Assembly (NCBI GenBank): GCA_963693085.1
Contig: OY856409.1
Coordinates: 1,536,735,072-1,536,799,071, forward strand
Direction: 5' to 3'
Source: Alisma plantago-aquatica
Lineage: Eukaryota; Streptophyta; Magnoliopsida; Alismatales; Alismataceae
Length of the DNA stretch: 64,000 bases
The translations under genes were made by a program, and so were the position numbers. The notes beneath the pieces were generated by a model that saw only the letters and a list, made by a program, of their open reading frames with translations, had not been told where the DNA came from and did not search any database. This document shows, piece after piece, positions 23,498-36,640 of this stretch. How positions within the stretch are numbered: the first letter of the stretch is position 1; each line of letters starts with the position of its first letter.

Positions 23498-25658
23498 TAT
23501 AAGGCGGTGGAATCACCCCCTTAGTAGAGATTTGAAAAATAAAACATCCATTCCAAACACACTCAAAGGTATGCTATAATAGGTGTAACATTTTCAAATT
23601 TCAATAAATGGTATTCAAAATAACCAAAGTATAGCAGGGGAATAAAAATGTTGACTATATTCAATTCATCACAAGGTTATTACAAAAGTACATCATAATA
23701 TCCTGTAAGGGTTTACATGTATGATACAACATAAGTATTTAAGCAGAGGGAAATCTAAACCATTACAACTTTGTCTCTAAGCTTTAACTCCTTAAGATAG
23801 TCTAAAAATTCATGCCTTATCATCCAAGTCCTTCACCTAGGGTTGGAAGCATACCCCAACAAGAGGAGAAAATAGATGACATCAACAAAGGCTGGTATGT
23901 GCATACTAAATAGGAAATTGAGCAATATATGGAATAAAGGACATCAAAGTGTAAATGATTCCCATGAAAAAGATAAGGACAACCCAAATGGTTATCAAGA
24001 GAAAAGGAATTAAAATCATATGATAACAAAAGAATACTTTCCATTAATAAAACATAAAGATTGTGCCATACAAGCACATGTAAAGAATTAGGGCACACAC
24101 CCCATGTTGCCAACCTGCATGCATGTGAGATAAACATAGCCCTAGAACAATATAAACACAAAGGCGACCAAGTCTCATAAACTTGAAACCTGATAGAGAA
24201 AGGAATACTTCCAATCACCCAAATATATAAAACATGGGCAAATAATCACACATATTTCCGTGGGTATGAGGTTCCTTTCCATCCCAAAAGAGTAGGAAAT
24301 ATCAAATCTAATCGGCAGGAAATAACACATCTGCCATAAAAACCAATGCAATTACACTACTCTAGTGCTACTGAATCACATATCATGTTAAATGTAGAGG
24401 CAGGTAGAAAGGATAGTCAGAATATATAAACTAGTCACCACATAAGTAACTAACATATACATCCACCTCATAAGTGGGCAAAAGACATCACATGTCATCT
24501 TTTAGAGTTCCATCATGAACAAAGCATAAGATAAAAGTTCAAAATACTGTCCATGATCACATGATCAATATCAAATAAGGTAGTTCACATGAACTATGAT
24601 TTTCAAAAAGAAAATACATTGTATATAGGCTATTGTCCATAGTACAAAGAGAATGAATAAGCATAGGTGAATTGCTCAACAAAGAAAAATATGGGATACA
24701 TCATACCTCAACTTCAGAGTCTAAAGAGTCCAAGTCAAGCCTAGGCCTCCAAAGAACCTCTAGAAAATGTGGACATGTCTAATAATTAAGGTTCCCAAGC
24801 TTAGAGAGGTTGGTTTCTCCAACAAAGCTCCTATCTCGAGCAAGAAGCACCTTCTCCACTTTAGAGGTGAAAAACCCTAACAAAAGAACATGGAGATGGG
24901 GTGTTTATGGGCTCTTGGTGGGGTTTCACCATGGAAGATCAGGGTTTCAACCTGGAGGAAGGTGGTAGGAAGACTAGAAACATTAAAATAGGGAAGGAAA
25001 GGAGGATACTTACTATTTTTGGTCAAAATCACCAAGGAGGAGCTGAAGAAATCCTAAATAGAGAAATTTGGAACCCTAGGAGCCTTTTTCACCAAGCGAG
25101 GCACCTTCTTTTACCTTGGGACAACACCTTTGTAGACAAATAGAGTAGGAGTTATGATCTAAGATAGAGGAAAGAAAGAATAGCAAGAGTTTTCAAATTT
25201 GGAGTTGGGAAGGGGTAGATATGGCTATATAAAGAAAGATGTCAAGTATGAGGTGTCTATGAGACTTTCCATGTGTGATGTATAAGGGTGTCCATGGAAA
25301 TGCAAGGCTTTATGGATAAGGAAGAAAACAAGAACAAGGTGTCAAGTTATGTTCCATGTGTCCAATGCTATGGGTACCTATGGACATGCAAACCTTTATG
25401 GATAAGGAAGAAGTCAAGCATGCAGTGTCCATGGAACTTTCCATGTGTCCTTAGCCTAGCGATTTCATGGCCATCCAAGAGGACAACTCATAGAGGTTTC
25501 TTGAATATAAAATTTCAGTTTATGGACACTTATAGGCCATCCCAACTGACAACCAATCAAAGAAATAACCCCATTGGTTGATAGCTTCTAAAGATAAGCT
25601 CATTTATAAAGAGAGTAAACCCTAAAATGCCCTTAGAAAGAAACACCTTCAAACCAAG

Positions 25659-25663
25659 GTGCA
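25659..25663. repeat. Target site duplication GTGCA (left) of element C
   Basis: GTGCA directly precedes TGTGACAACC; the partner copy is 33681-33685. The intact site, with a single GTGCA in reverse complement, is seen in related LTR D near 50603. Confidence 0.95.
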
Positions 25664-28592
25664 TGTGACAACCTAGATTTTCTCTCTCCAAACATGTACC
25701 CTTTCTCTCTCATCATTTGACCTATTACTCAATTCAATTTCAATTTCATGGTTTGATGGTTGGGAGACTCCACAATATTCAATTTTGCTAAATGTGACAT
25801 CAATTTGTACTTTTGAACTAAATACCATTATTTTTTCATATCACCATCTTTGCTAGATATTTTGAAGCTCACCACCATAATCTTTTGGCTTTGTAACATG
25901 TACCATGTTGTAGTGGGCTCGATTTCAGATCCAAAAATGGAAAAATCACCCCAAACGGACCTTTGATGTGCTAGTTATGCTAGGTTGAAGTTGCCTTTTT
26001 TATGTCTCTTTCATATTGGACTTAAACTGTTGGGCCTACCCATCCACGGGCCCCACCAGTGTGTGGCCCAACAGCCTGGCTATCTCCAACTCCTTTCCTT
26101 TCTAGTTTGGAAAGGAAAACACACACACAGACTCTTCCTCCTCAAACTTTCTAGATCGGGAAGGTGTCCATGAGACGGTGATTAGGACCCCGAAATCCTA
26201 ACCTGTTGTCCCTTTTATACCCTCACTTGTTGCCCTTTTTCCTTTCCACTAGTTCGTTGTAGCCGCCAACACAACATCACGAAACCGTGTCTTCCGTGTG
26301 GGTTCTTCCCAACCTTGGGGGTTGGCATTTCCTGCTTGAGAAGCTGGAAGCCATGGCGGGTCTATAGCATGATGCCCAACCAGTGTCTCTGCGACCGCAA
26401 CAAGGTGGAGTCCATGGAACAGCAGGGCTGCCACCAGAGCACCCACAAACCCCTATGTCGGGCTGCTGTAAAGGCAGTGATCGCTGGAAGTGGTGGGGGT
26501 GCCATCCCCTATTTATGTCAGGTTGCTACATGCGGAACAAGGGTTCACGTGTGGGGTTGTCTGATGGGCGAACAACCCTCCTTCCTGGGCTCATACAAGG
26601 GGCAACGCCGACATAGACACCAAATATGCAAAGGTCTCTTACCCTGCCTTGATCTGTAGTGGAGGTGCGTTGAGTTGTAAGGAGGCACCCCTATTCTGCC
26701 TCTATTCACGGTGCAAGAACAGAGGATCACGAGGACGGGGGAGACGCCCGCTTGGGCTTGGACCAGCAAGGTCGGACCCGACCAACAGATCCATGGGCGT
26801 CCAAGGCCCAGTATGCGTGGGAGGCCCAACTCTGAGGTATAATCCCTCTACTCCCCATTGTTTATGGTTGAAACTTCAAAAACATGTAACATCTTGCTCC
26901 TTTGGTCAAAACCCACATATAATATATGAACATTTATGAGAAGAAAAAGACCTACAACATGAGCATATTTCCAGACCCTGAATCTTCTTCTAGTTACCTT
27001 ATATTGCTAAAGATGTAACCTTTGACTACTTTGAATATGTTTAACAGCTGATTATGATTAATATGTGGATCTTGATGCTCAACCTACCCCTTGATCCTTA
27101 AATCGTTATCTTTTATGCATCCTTGAACTAATGAAGGTCCTAATCCCCCTAATGCTCATACATGACTCCTTTCTATACATATGTGACCATATTGGACTAT
27201 AATTATATATATTGCTCTTTTGATGCTAACCTTGCTACCTAATGACTCATAATGCTTAACCAATCATGAGCCAATATTTTTATGTTGTTGGGACCCTTTG
27301 GAAGTCTTATAACTTCCTTGTACTCTTGATGACATAAGTATGCTTTTATGATAATTGCATGTATGAGTGAATGTTGGTACTCCATGTTGGTGGTTTGATG
27401 CCTAGACCCTAGTGGACATCACCTTACTTTGAATATGTTTGTTATGGTCTATTCTTGCTGATCTAAACCATCCCTTATGCTTGGATCTTATTCATTAATG
27501 ATCTTTGACCTTGATTACTCTATTATGAGTCTTGTGACCTACTTTGAGCATGTGTCCTTAATCTTATAATGTCCACATAAAACCTCGAAAGCATATGAAA
27601 CTTGAACCACACTCTTATGATGGACTATAAATCAATATAAGATCATCTAATGTACTAATATTTAACCTTGAACCCAACTTGGACAAAACCCTAAAAATGA
27701 ATCTAATTAGGGTTAATGATAAGAATCTAATGTGTATATGCAATCTTGTTCTTAATCAGGTTTGGCATGTGGCTAGATGGTGAAATATGTTAGGTTATTA
27801 AATCTCTAAATTAGGTATGGGCTTTATCTAGTTATATGACTACCGCTTTTTTGCTTGAAAAGACATATATTGTATGCTTGTTTGTCTATTTGCTCAAATA
27901 TTGCCATGTAGTATTTCTCTGTCTTACTCAATGTATGCCTCGTCAGTTTTATAACTTGAACACATATATAGATAGAACTCCATTATAATATTGTTGATAA
28001 AGGGTTAGCTCTTGGCTATGGCCTTGAGGTCCCTCTCATATAAAAGGGTTAGCTAATCTTGAGCACCCTTACGGACCCTTCCGACGGGAAGATGGTCAAA
28101 GGCCTTAAACATGCTTGATATTGTTGGTATAATGGAGTGAAATGACATAAAATATGGGTTTGCATTTGTTAAACAATTCACATGTTTATTCTTGTTTGTT
28201 TAATCTTGAAATCTTTTCAACATTATGCAAAGCTTATACATATATGTATCTTTCAGCCCCATACTCAACACCTCGTGTGTTGACCCATTTCTCGTATTTT
28301 GTTTTTAGGTTCAGAGATCGCTAGAAGGTTGATGGGCTTGGTGAGCTATGCTAGGTGTACTTATTGTAAGATCCAGATATAGTATACATGAGCAGACTTG
28401 TACAAAGTGACTCTTGAATATGTAATTCAAATCATGTAATATAATAATGTTTCTTAATATATCTTGTTGATTGTTGAGATTATGTTGGTGCTTGTATCTT
28501 GTTATTTGTTCATGTGTGCTAAGCTTTACGCTTCCGCATTTCTCCTTTGGTATATGTTTGGTTCATGGGACTGGGATTCCGGTTCTATGACA
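25664..28592 (+). mobile_element. 5' LTR of element C
   Basis: It begins TGTGACAACCTAG and ends GGTTCTATGACA. A GC-richer block at 26240-26860 lies below a TATA-like TTTTATACC (26213-26221) and carries several overlapping frames that are also present in the 3' LTR. These frames are probably leader sequence rather than protein-coding. The remaining U5-like part is AT-rich without features. Confidence 0.95.
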
Positions 28593-28594
28593 GA

Positions 28595-28606
28595 TGGTAT
28601 CAGAGC
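28595..28606 (+). promoter_or_regulatory. Primer binding site of element C, perfect tRNA-iMet match
   Basis: TGGTATCAGAGC, 12 of 12 bases, two bases after the LTR end. It is the start point for minus-strand cDNA synthesis. Confidence 0.97.
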
Positions 28607-30727
28607 ATGAATAAAAACTACACCAAACATTGCTCATATGAAACACAAACTAAACTCACCTTACATCCCAACCCTAGAAACTTAATGAAATATCCTTGTG
28701 GATTAGGTAGACTTAGCCTCTAGGTTAGAACCTATATGTTCTATAACTAGGTGTAGACTTGTGTAAATTACCTCCCTAGATATGATTCATGACATGTTCT
28801 TAGGATGTCTACACAAGTGTGCACCATGTTCATGCTAGTTCTATAGGTATCATGATACTAGACTGCCTAATGAATGTGGTAACTCAGTTTGGTTTTAGTT
28901 TTATTCGAATGGATTATGGTGGTTTTCATCAAATGTTTCAATGTTGGAGAAATCTATTTTAAGTACTAGTATATGTACCTATGAAAAATGTTACCACACC
29001 CAAAAAGGTAGTGAGTATCTATGTAACCTATGAGAAAGAGATGCAACATCAAGTCTAGATGAGAGTTTAGATGATAGTTGTAGTATCTAGAGTTATCTAG
29101 AGCCATGATAAAGGCTAGGCTAGTGAGTAGCATAGATAACTTAAGATGGTGATAATGATAATGATGTAATGTTGATCTTGATGTTGATGATGATATTGAT
29201 GTTGATAAGACCCAAGTTGCTTGAGGAAGGTCAAGTATGTTTGACGATATGAGATGAGTTTGACCATGCAACCCTAGCTAAACCTAGCACCTTGTATGAT
29301 ACACATGACTTGGGTGATGTGCTAAATATAGATAGTGGGTTGACATGCTTCCTTGTACATAGTGTTGTATTTGTTGAGATATGATATGTGATATATGGTT
29401 TGAGACTAACATGGGCCTCAATCTCTTTACAAAGGAGGACCTCTAACATGGGACATATGAATAGGGTGACCTTGTGATATGATTTGACCCACTTTAAGAG
29501 AAGATTAGAGTACCTAAACTCCAAAATATTTGAAATGTTGAAAAATATGAATGATGAAATACTTGATGACGAGTACCTAACTAGAATACTTCTAAGTATA
29601 TGAGTTGAGTGACCTAGTGTGCAGTTTCCTTGAAAATGTTGAAGCCTAGATGTCCTATGAAAATATCTAACCCTAGAGAAAGAGGCAATTGAAAATTTGA
29701 TGCTTTCTACATAAGTGAGGGAGATGTCCCAAGACCCTAAGATGATGAATACGATGTGTGATATCCATGACGAGCCTCACACTCGGGTTAGTAGCAGTAT
29801 ATAAAGGAATCTAGTGGTTATCCTTGTTTCTCAAAAGATGGGAAGAAATTTTGTTACAGGTAGATGGTTGTGGTTAGCATGTCTAGTTGGACATATATAT
29901 GTCTTAGCTTGAGTGGCTTGAGCTTGTGGAGACCTTTCTTGATACAAGTGAGAAAGTTACAAAACCTCGACGTTGATGATAATGTTGTTCTTCGAATGAT
30001 GCTCGATACATGAAAAAAAATCTCACTTAAGTTCAAATTTTGATAAATGTGCAATAGCCACTCTCATAAGCTAGACCTTGTATGAAATCATACTATACAT
30101 TAAAATGTAACCTTAAAATCATGAAATTGATATGATGATGTCATAAGATCTTAACATGAATAATCAGGGGTAACATGCCTAATCTCACACCCCAAAAAAA
30201 TGATCAACTCGACATGACAATTGTCTTGGGGGAGATAATTCAAATAAGAATAATGAATAAATTGTTTCATTTCAGATCCCAAAAAAAATAATGAACATAA
30301 TTGATTAGAGTTGGTAGAATTTTTGGGGAAACCTAGTATGGTGATGCATGAAATCTAGTATGGTGATGAAATATATCTGTTTAATGATAATTTTATTTGA
30401 AGGTGTTGATGATGAGCATGTTCTCTTGAGGAACTATTAACATAAATTTTGATAATACACCTTTGTCTCATATAAAGATATTACCATGAACCATAATGTG
30501 GGGATATTAAGGGCCGGGTAAACACTAATGCCATGATGATTCCACGTTATGAGGGAACACTAAGTTATATGTATATGATCGAGATGAGTACACCCTTGAT
30601 GATGATAACCTAGTGTGAATTCTATTGTGGGGAACTCCGTGACAACCATGGTAGGATACCTAGGCATGATGAGTATGCACTTTGACTTTCGACTATAATC
30701 TTGGAATAATTTTGAGGACCAAAATTT

Positions 30728-30745
30728 CTTTGAAGGAAGGAAGGA
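30728..30745 (+). promoter_or_regulatory. Polypurine tract of element C
   Basis: TTTGAAGGAAGGAAGGA lies directly before the 3' LTR. The preceding GAGGACCAAAATTTCTTTGAAGG resembles the 'GGGGACGAAAT...AAGG' block before the 3' LTR of Tekay/Del-type gypsy elements, a hint of ancestry. Confidence 0.85.
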
Positions 30746-33680
30746 TGTGACAAGATAGATTTTCTCTCTCCTAACTTGTACCCTTTCTCTCTCATCATTT
30801 GACCTCTTACTCAATTCAATTTCAATTTCATGGTTTGATGGTTGGGAGACTCCATATTAGTCACATCAATATTCAATTTTGCTAAATGTGACATCAATTT
30901 GTACTTTTGAACTAAATACCATTTTTTTCATATCACCATCTTTTATAGATATTTTGAAGCTCACCACCATAATCTTTTGGCTTTGTAACATGTGCCATGT
31001 TGTAGTGGGCTCGATTTCAGATCCAACAATGGAAAAATCACCCCAAATAGACCTTTGATGTGCTAGTTATGCTAGGTTGAAGTTGCCTTTTTTATGTCTC
31101 TTTCATAGTGGACTTAAACTGTTGGGACTACCCATCCACGGGCCCAACCAGTACGTGGCCCAACAGCCTGGCTATCTCCAACACCTTTCCTTTCCAGTTT
31201 AGAAAGGAAAATACACACAAAAACTCTTCCTCCTCAGACTTTCGAGATCGGGAAGGTGTCCATGAGACGGAGATTAGGACCGCGAAACCCTAACCTCTTG
31301 TCCCTTTTATACCCTCTCTTATTGCCCTTCTTCCTTTTTCCTAGTTTGTTGTAGATGCCAACACAACATCACGATACCGCGTCTTCCATGTGGGTTCTTC
31401 CCAGCCTTGGGGGTTGGCGTTTCCTTCTTGAGAAGCTGGAAGCCATGGATAGCATGATGCCCAACCAGCATCTCCCCGACCGCCACAAGGTCGAGTCCAT
31501 GGAACAGCAAGGCCGCTGCCGGAGCACCCACAAACCCCTATGCCGGGCTGCTACAAAGGCAGTGATCGCTGGAAGTGGTGGGGGTGTCGTCACCTGTTTA
31601 TGCGAGGTTCCTGCATGCGGAATAGGGGTTCATGTGTGGGGTTGTCCGATGGGCGAATGACCCTCCTTCCTGGGCTCATACAAGGGGCAACGCTGACATA
31701 GCCAACAAATATGTAGAGGTCTCTTACCCTGCCTTGATCTGCAGTGGAGGTGTGTTGGGTTATAAGGAGGCACCCCTATTCGGCCTCTATTCACGGTGCT
31801 AGAACAGAGGATCGCCAGGAAGGGGGAGACGCCCACTTGGGCTTGGACCAGCAAGGCCAGACCCAACCAAAAGATCCATGGGCGTCCAAGGCCCAGTATG
31901 CGTGGGAGGCCAAACTCAGAGGTAGAATCCCTCTACTCCCCATTGTTTATGATTGAAACTTCAAAAACATGTAACATCTTGCTCCTTTGGTCAAAACCCA
32001 CATATAATATATGAAAATTTATGAGAAGAAAAAGACCTACAACATGAGCATATTTCCAGACCCTGAATCTTCTTCTAGTTACCTTATATTGCTAAAGATG
32101 TAACCTTTGACTACTTTGAATATGTTTAACAGATGATTATGATTAATATGTGGATCTTGATGCTCAACCTACCCCTGATCCTTAAATCGGTTTCTTTTAT
32201 GCATCCTTGAACTAATGAAGGTCCTAATCCCCCTAATGCTCATACATGACTCCTTTGTATACATATGTGACCATATTGAACTATAATGCTATATATTGCT
32301 CTTTTGATGCTAACCTTGCTACCTAATGACTCCTAATGCTTAACCAATCATGAGTCAATATTTTTATTCTGTTGGGACCCTTTGGAAGTCTTATAACCTT
32401 CCTTGTACTCTTGATGACATAAGTATGCTTTTATGATAATTGCATGTATGAGTGAATGTTGGTACTCCATGTTGGTGGTTTGATGCCTAGATCCTAGTGG
32501 ACATCACCTTACTTTTAATGTGTTTGTTATGGTCTATTCTTGCTGATCTAAACCATTCCTTATGCTTGGCTCTTATTAATTTATGATCTTTGACCTTGAT
32601 TACTCTATTATGAGTCTTGTGTCCTACTTTGAGCATAAGTGTTCTTAATCTTGTCATGTCCACATAAAACCTCGAAAGCATATGAAACTTGAAACACACT
32701 CTTATGATGGACTGTAAATCAGTATGAGACCATCTAATGTACTAATAAACAACCTTGAACCCAACTTGGCTAAAACCCTAAAAATGAATCTAATTAGGGT
32801 TAATGACAAGAATCTAATGTGTATATGCAATCTTGTTCTTAATCAGGTTTGGCATGTGGCAAGATGGTGAAGGATATGTTAGTTTATGAAATCTCTAAAT
32901 CGGGTATGGGCCTTATCTAGTTAAATGACTACCGCTTTCTTTCTTGAAAAGACATATATTATATGCTTGTTTGTCTATTTTCTCAAATATTTCCATGTAG
33001 TATTTCTATGTCTTATTCGATGTTTGCCTCGTCAGTTTTATAACTTGAACACATATATAGATAGAACTCCATTATAATATTGTTGATAAAGGGTTAACTC
33101 TTGGCTATGGCCTTGAGGTCCCTCTCATATAAAAGAGTTAGCTAATATTAAGCACCCTTATTGACCCTTCCGACGGGAATATGGTCAAAGGCCTTAAACA
33201 TGCTTGATATTGTTGGTATAATGGAGTGAAATGACATAAAATATGGTTTTGCATTTGTTAACCAATTAACATGTTTATTCTTGTTCGTTTAGTCTTGAAA
33301 TCTTTTCAAAATTATGCAAATCTTATACATATATGTATCTTTCTACCACATACTCAACACCTTGTGTGTTGACCGATTGCTCATTTTTGTTTTTAGGTTC
33401 AGAGATGGCTAGAAGGTTGATGGGCTTGGTGAGCTATGCCAGGTGTACTTATTGTAAGATCCATATATAATATACATGAGCAGACTTGTACAAAGTGACT
33501 ATTGAATATGTAATTCAAATCATGTAATATAATAATGTTGCTTAATATATCTTGTTCATTGTTGAGATTATGTTGGTGCTTGTATCTTGCTATTTGTTCA
33601 TGTGTACTAAGCTTTACGCTTCCAGATTTCGCCTTGGGTATATGTTTGGTTCATGGGACTAGGATTCCGGTTCCGTGACA
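30746..33680 (+). mobile_element. 3' LTR of element C
   Basis: Begins TGTGACAAGATAG and ends GGTTCCGTGACA, colinear with the 5' LTR over its whole length apart from small indels, including a ~13-base difference near 30855. It is followed by GTGCA at 33681-33685. Confidence 0.95.
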
Positions 33681-34375
33681 GTGCAACTAGGTTCCCCATG
33701 GTTTAAAAACTTGAGAATGGTAAGGGAATATGTAAGTATTATAATGAATGAGACAATTTACAAAGAAAACCTCCCAATTGGGTAAATTGTAGAAAAGTCC
33801 AAAATGTACCTAAAATTGCATAACTTGCACAAACAACATCCAAATTGGACCAAACTTCATCCACAAGTTATCTTTGATGTATTGAATATGAATTTTCCAT
33901 TATTTCTATATTTTAAAGTTATATAATCACATTATACAATACTTATGCCTTATACTCATTTTCTCTCTCCTACACTTATCCTAATTTTTCAAGGTGGTCC
34001 AGATTAGATGAAATTTGACATGTAGGCTAATTTTGATATGTAGATTTCAAATTTGAAGTTTGTTTCCAATTTTAAGACTTTCTTATGAGATATGTCATCT
34101 GGCCCATCAATGACCCTTTACCTAAAATATTCATCCAATTAAGTTTCTTATCTTTATATTACCACCAAAATGAGTTATGTGGCATATTTTATGTATCCAT
34201 TATATAAACTAAGATTAATGTTAGAACATTAGGTTACATTAAGGTGATCTATAAATGAATTATCTCATTGAGGTTATACTAAACATCTATTTAGGTCTAA
34301 CCTTCAACCTTGTTTGGCTAAGTCCAAAATGTCAACTTCTAGGGTAGGGTTCGAGATCTAGTATGTTACAATTAG

Positions 34376-35412
34376 GGTTTCTAATGTGAATAGCCATGTA
34401 TATGAAAAATTAGTGTCTTGAAGTTAAAGATGATAATATTTACCAACTCAAACTAATCTAAGTGTGCATAATGAAAGGATTTGATAGATAAGATCAATAA
34501 AGTTCACCTAATGATTAATATGTGATGGAATTAGTACCCTTATTTCTCACCCAAATAATAAAATCATAGATTAGGACTCGAGTAGGGTTTAACATAATTA
34601 ATGTGATGGTGACACTTTAGGATTTACATACATGCATATTAGATGTTGAATTGGTTGGATCTGTTCATTTGATTGCATGAACATATTTGAAGAATATACT
34701 TCATGATTTCCACATTATGCTACTAGAGGTATGTGGTTACGCTTATGAATACCCACAATATAGTTTTCTGGTGTTTTCCAAGGATTTCTCAAGGATTATT
34801 GAAGCAAATTGTTGAGTGTTTATTTGCATTCTACTCAGTTATAATGCCACTATGAGTATCACATTAACAAAGATATCATAATTTGAACCCTAGGATGACA
34901 TGCATCGAGGGGTGATGGACATGATCCCTGGAGGGACATTATTCACACCCAAGATAGAAAATCAAGTATGGGTTAGAATATAAAAAGAATATGACAGTTG
35001 CTAATTGTAAGTAATTGATTGATATATGTTGTTAGTTTACTTGCACACTTTTGCCTGCATCCAATACATAGTATATTTTGATATTCTTATCCATTCTTTG
35101 TTTCACACCATTTTAGGTAAATGAAATATATGAAGATCTTGAGTCTTGATGAATCGGATGATACTACCTAAAGGCAGTAAAGCTAAGTAAAGGAGGATAA
35201 GATAAATACTTCTTCTCATATGTATAGTTTTGGTGTTAGAAATTTATGTGAATCCTTAGAGGAGCATCTTGTAAATAATATTTTACTTAATGGACATTAT
35301 TTTCTACTATTTATTATTTTGTTAAATCTGGATTTGGGAAATTTTAGGTAATGGTTCTCAATGTTTTAGGTATTTTCTTAATTGGGGGATGCAGAAAAGT
35401 GAGGTCGTTACA
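34376..35412 (+). mobile_element. Left LTR of element A, piece 3
   Basis: It resumes the LTR exactly after the ATTAG duplication. 34376-34770 matches the reverse complement of 39131-39525, and 34775-35412 matches 40153-40775 directly. It ends GTCGTTACA at 35412. Confidence 0.88.
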
Positions 35413-35414
35413 TT

Positions 35415-35426
35415 TAATATCACAGA
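35415..35426 (+). promoter_or_regulatory. Decayed tRNA-iMet primer site of element A
   Basis: TAATATCACAGA compared with TGGTATCAGAGC matches 8 of 12 bases, starting three bases after the LTR end. Two G-to-A changes are part of the difference, consistent with deamination on the other strand. Confidence 0.6.
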
Positions 35427-36448
35427 CCCAAAATTTTCAAATGATACTTCATAGTTTATAATTTCAAGTAATCCCTATAAATCTAAGAAGAATTACTAAG
35501 GCATGACCCAATGGTAATCTTGTCTAGAACGTATCATGTCTTTGGGGGCTAACAATATTTTACTGTGCACCATTAAGTTGGTTTACGAGGACTCCCTTAG
35601 CCATAGTGATAGTTGTCTACCTAGAACCTTGGTTTTCCTGAAGCAGTGTTTCCTCTAAGTCTTAGCATCTCTAATGTCATACACTTCTCATCCTCTTCCT
35701 TAATAAACCCTAAAAGATACTTCCATCCTCATCTCAAGTTAGGGTTTTTGAGAAGAATATGGATTACGACATCCTACGCCAATTAATGCATATATACTAT
35801 GAAGATAATTAGAAAGTAAAGAGAAATGTTTTATGGGTTTTTCCTTTGCTAGGGTAAATCCTAGATGGAACTGGGGTTCGTATAGGAAAACTCTTGTGAT
35901 TTGAGGGATATAGAAATTTTATGATGTAGGTTGTAGGTTGTGTGATCCCTAACCCGAACCTTAAACCCTAATCATGAGAAATCAAAGTTGTGCGGGTGAG
36001 ATAGAAACCCTACCCATTGAACCCTAATTAGGGAAATAGGAAATATAATATAAATGAGTTTGGGTGACCCAGTTTCCCATGCATGTGTGTATGTGGAGCA
36101 AGGAATTCATGTGGAGGGTTTTAAGAAACATAACCAACTAATGGTCACATAAAAGATGAAATTCAACTCTTAGGATTGGTGTCCCAACCTGGGATGGGTC
36201 AACCTAAGAGTGGGAAAAGGACCTATGGGGGAGGAAAAACCCTAAACCCATGTGATCAAGTTGTGTCTAGAGAGCCTAATCTCCTCCTGTGAGTCATGAA
36301 GACACCCTATGTTAGGACCTTCCCTAGAAGGGTGAATTGACCAATGCATTTAAAGATTGGTGTAACCTTGAATCTCACCTAAAGTATATAGGATAAAGGA
36401 TATAAAATATGAAAGCACATACCAAAGTATGCCATCTCTGAGGGCAAA

Positions 36449-36640
36449 AGTGGTCAAGCCCCAGAATGGGAAGACCAGGATGACACCAATCCCCATATAG
36501 GGAAGGTGGATCAAGTCCATTATGTAGAAAACTATTACCAAGCCCTATACAAGGAAGGCTACAAAGAGGTCAAGCCCCAGAACGGGAAGGTTGACATGGA
36601 ACCAATCCCCATATTGGGAAGGTGGTCCAACCCCAATGCC
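36449..36640. repeat. Two-copy repeat of ~120 bp in element A interior
   Basis: GTCAAGCCCCAGAATGGGAA (36453) recurs as GTCAAGCCCCAGAACGGGAA (36570), each followed by a copy of CCAATCCCCATAT.GGGAAGGTGG. This is a simple local duplication. Confidence 0.75.

Larger units (their letters stand above)
28593..30745 (+). mobile_element. Non-coding interior of element C
   Basis: It opens with the primer site and closes with a purine tract. No translated frame on either strand shows gag or pol signatures; the longest frames (about 100 codons at 28966-29271 and 29231-29524, minus strand) are antisense and low-complexity in part. A GAT-rich stretch lies at about 29145-29205. Confidence 0.8.
25664..33680 (+). 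mobile_element. Element C: well-preserved LARD-like retrotransposon, 8.0 kb
   Basis: This is the youngest large insertion. It has two near-identical LTRs (25664-28592, 2929 bp; 30746-33680, 2935 bp) beginning TGTGACA and ending TGACA, a 2153-bp interior, a perfect tRNA-iMet primer site, a purine-rich tract before the 3' LTR, and an exact 5-bp target duplication GTGCA. In a ~390-base stretch compared by eye (26881 onward against 31970 onward) I count about 10 differences, roughly 2-3%. The interior shows no gag, protease, RT or integrase, so it fits the LARD class: long LTRs, non-coding interior, mobilised in trans. It splits solo LTR B. Confidence 0.95.
23498..34370 (-). mobile_element. Solo LTR 'B' (~2.85 kb) split by element C
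   Basis: On the minus strand it runs from TGTAACATAC (34370) to a terminal CCTTATA (23498), where the usual CA has become TA. It is flanked by the 5-bp duplication ATTAG (23493-23497 and 34371-34375). The right LTR of element A preserves the uninterrupted site, GTAGAATTAGCG on the reverse strand (about 39525-39540), so the boundaries are firm. B is related to LTRs D and E (shared end region, TATA region and the 50437-50590 module). Element C at 25664-33680 splits it into 23498-25663 and 33686-34370. No interior remains, the hallmark of LTR-LTR recombination. Confidence 0.9.

Noticed and set aside
26249..26939. Cluster of overlapping frames up to 114 codons
   Set aside because: They lie inside the LTR of element C and are duplicated in the other LTR. 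No domain is recognisable.
25664..33680. Segmental duplication of 2.9 kb
   Set aside because: The two copies are LTRs: TG...CA ends, primer site, polypurine tract and target duplication all fit an LTR retrotransposon.
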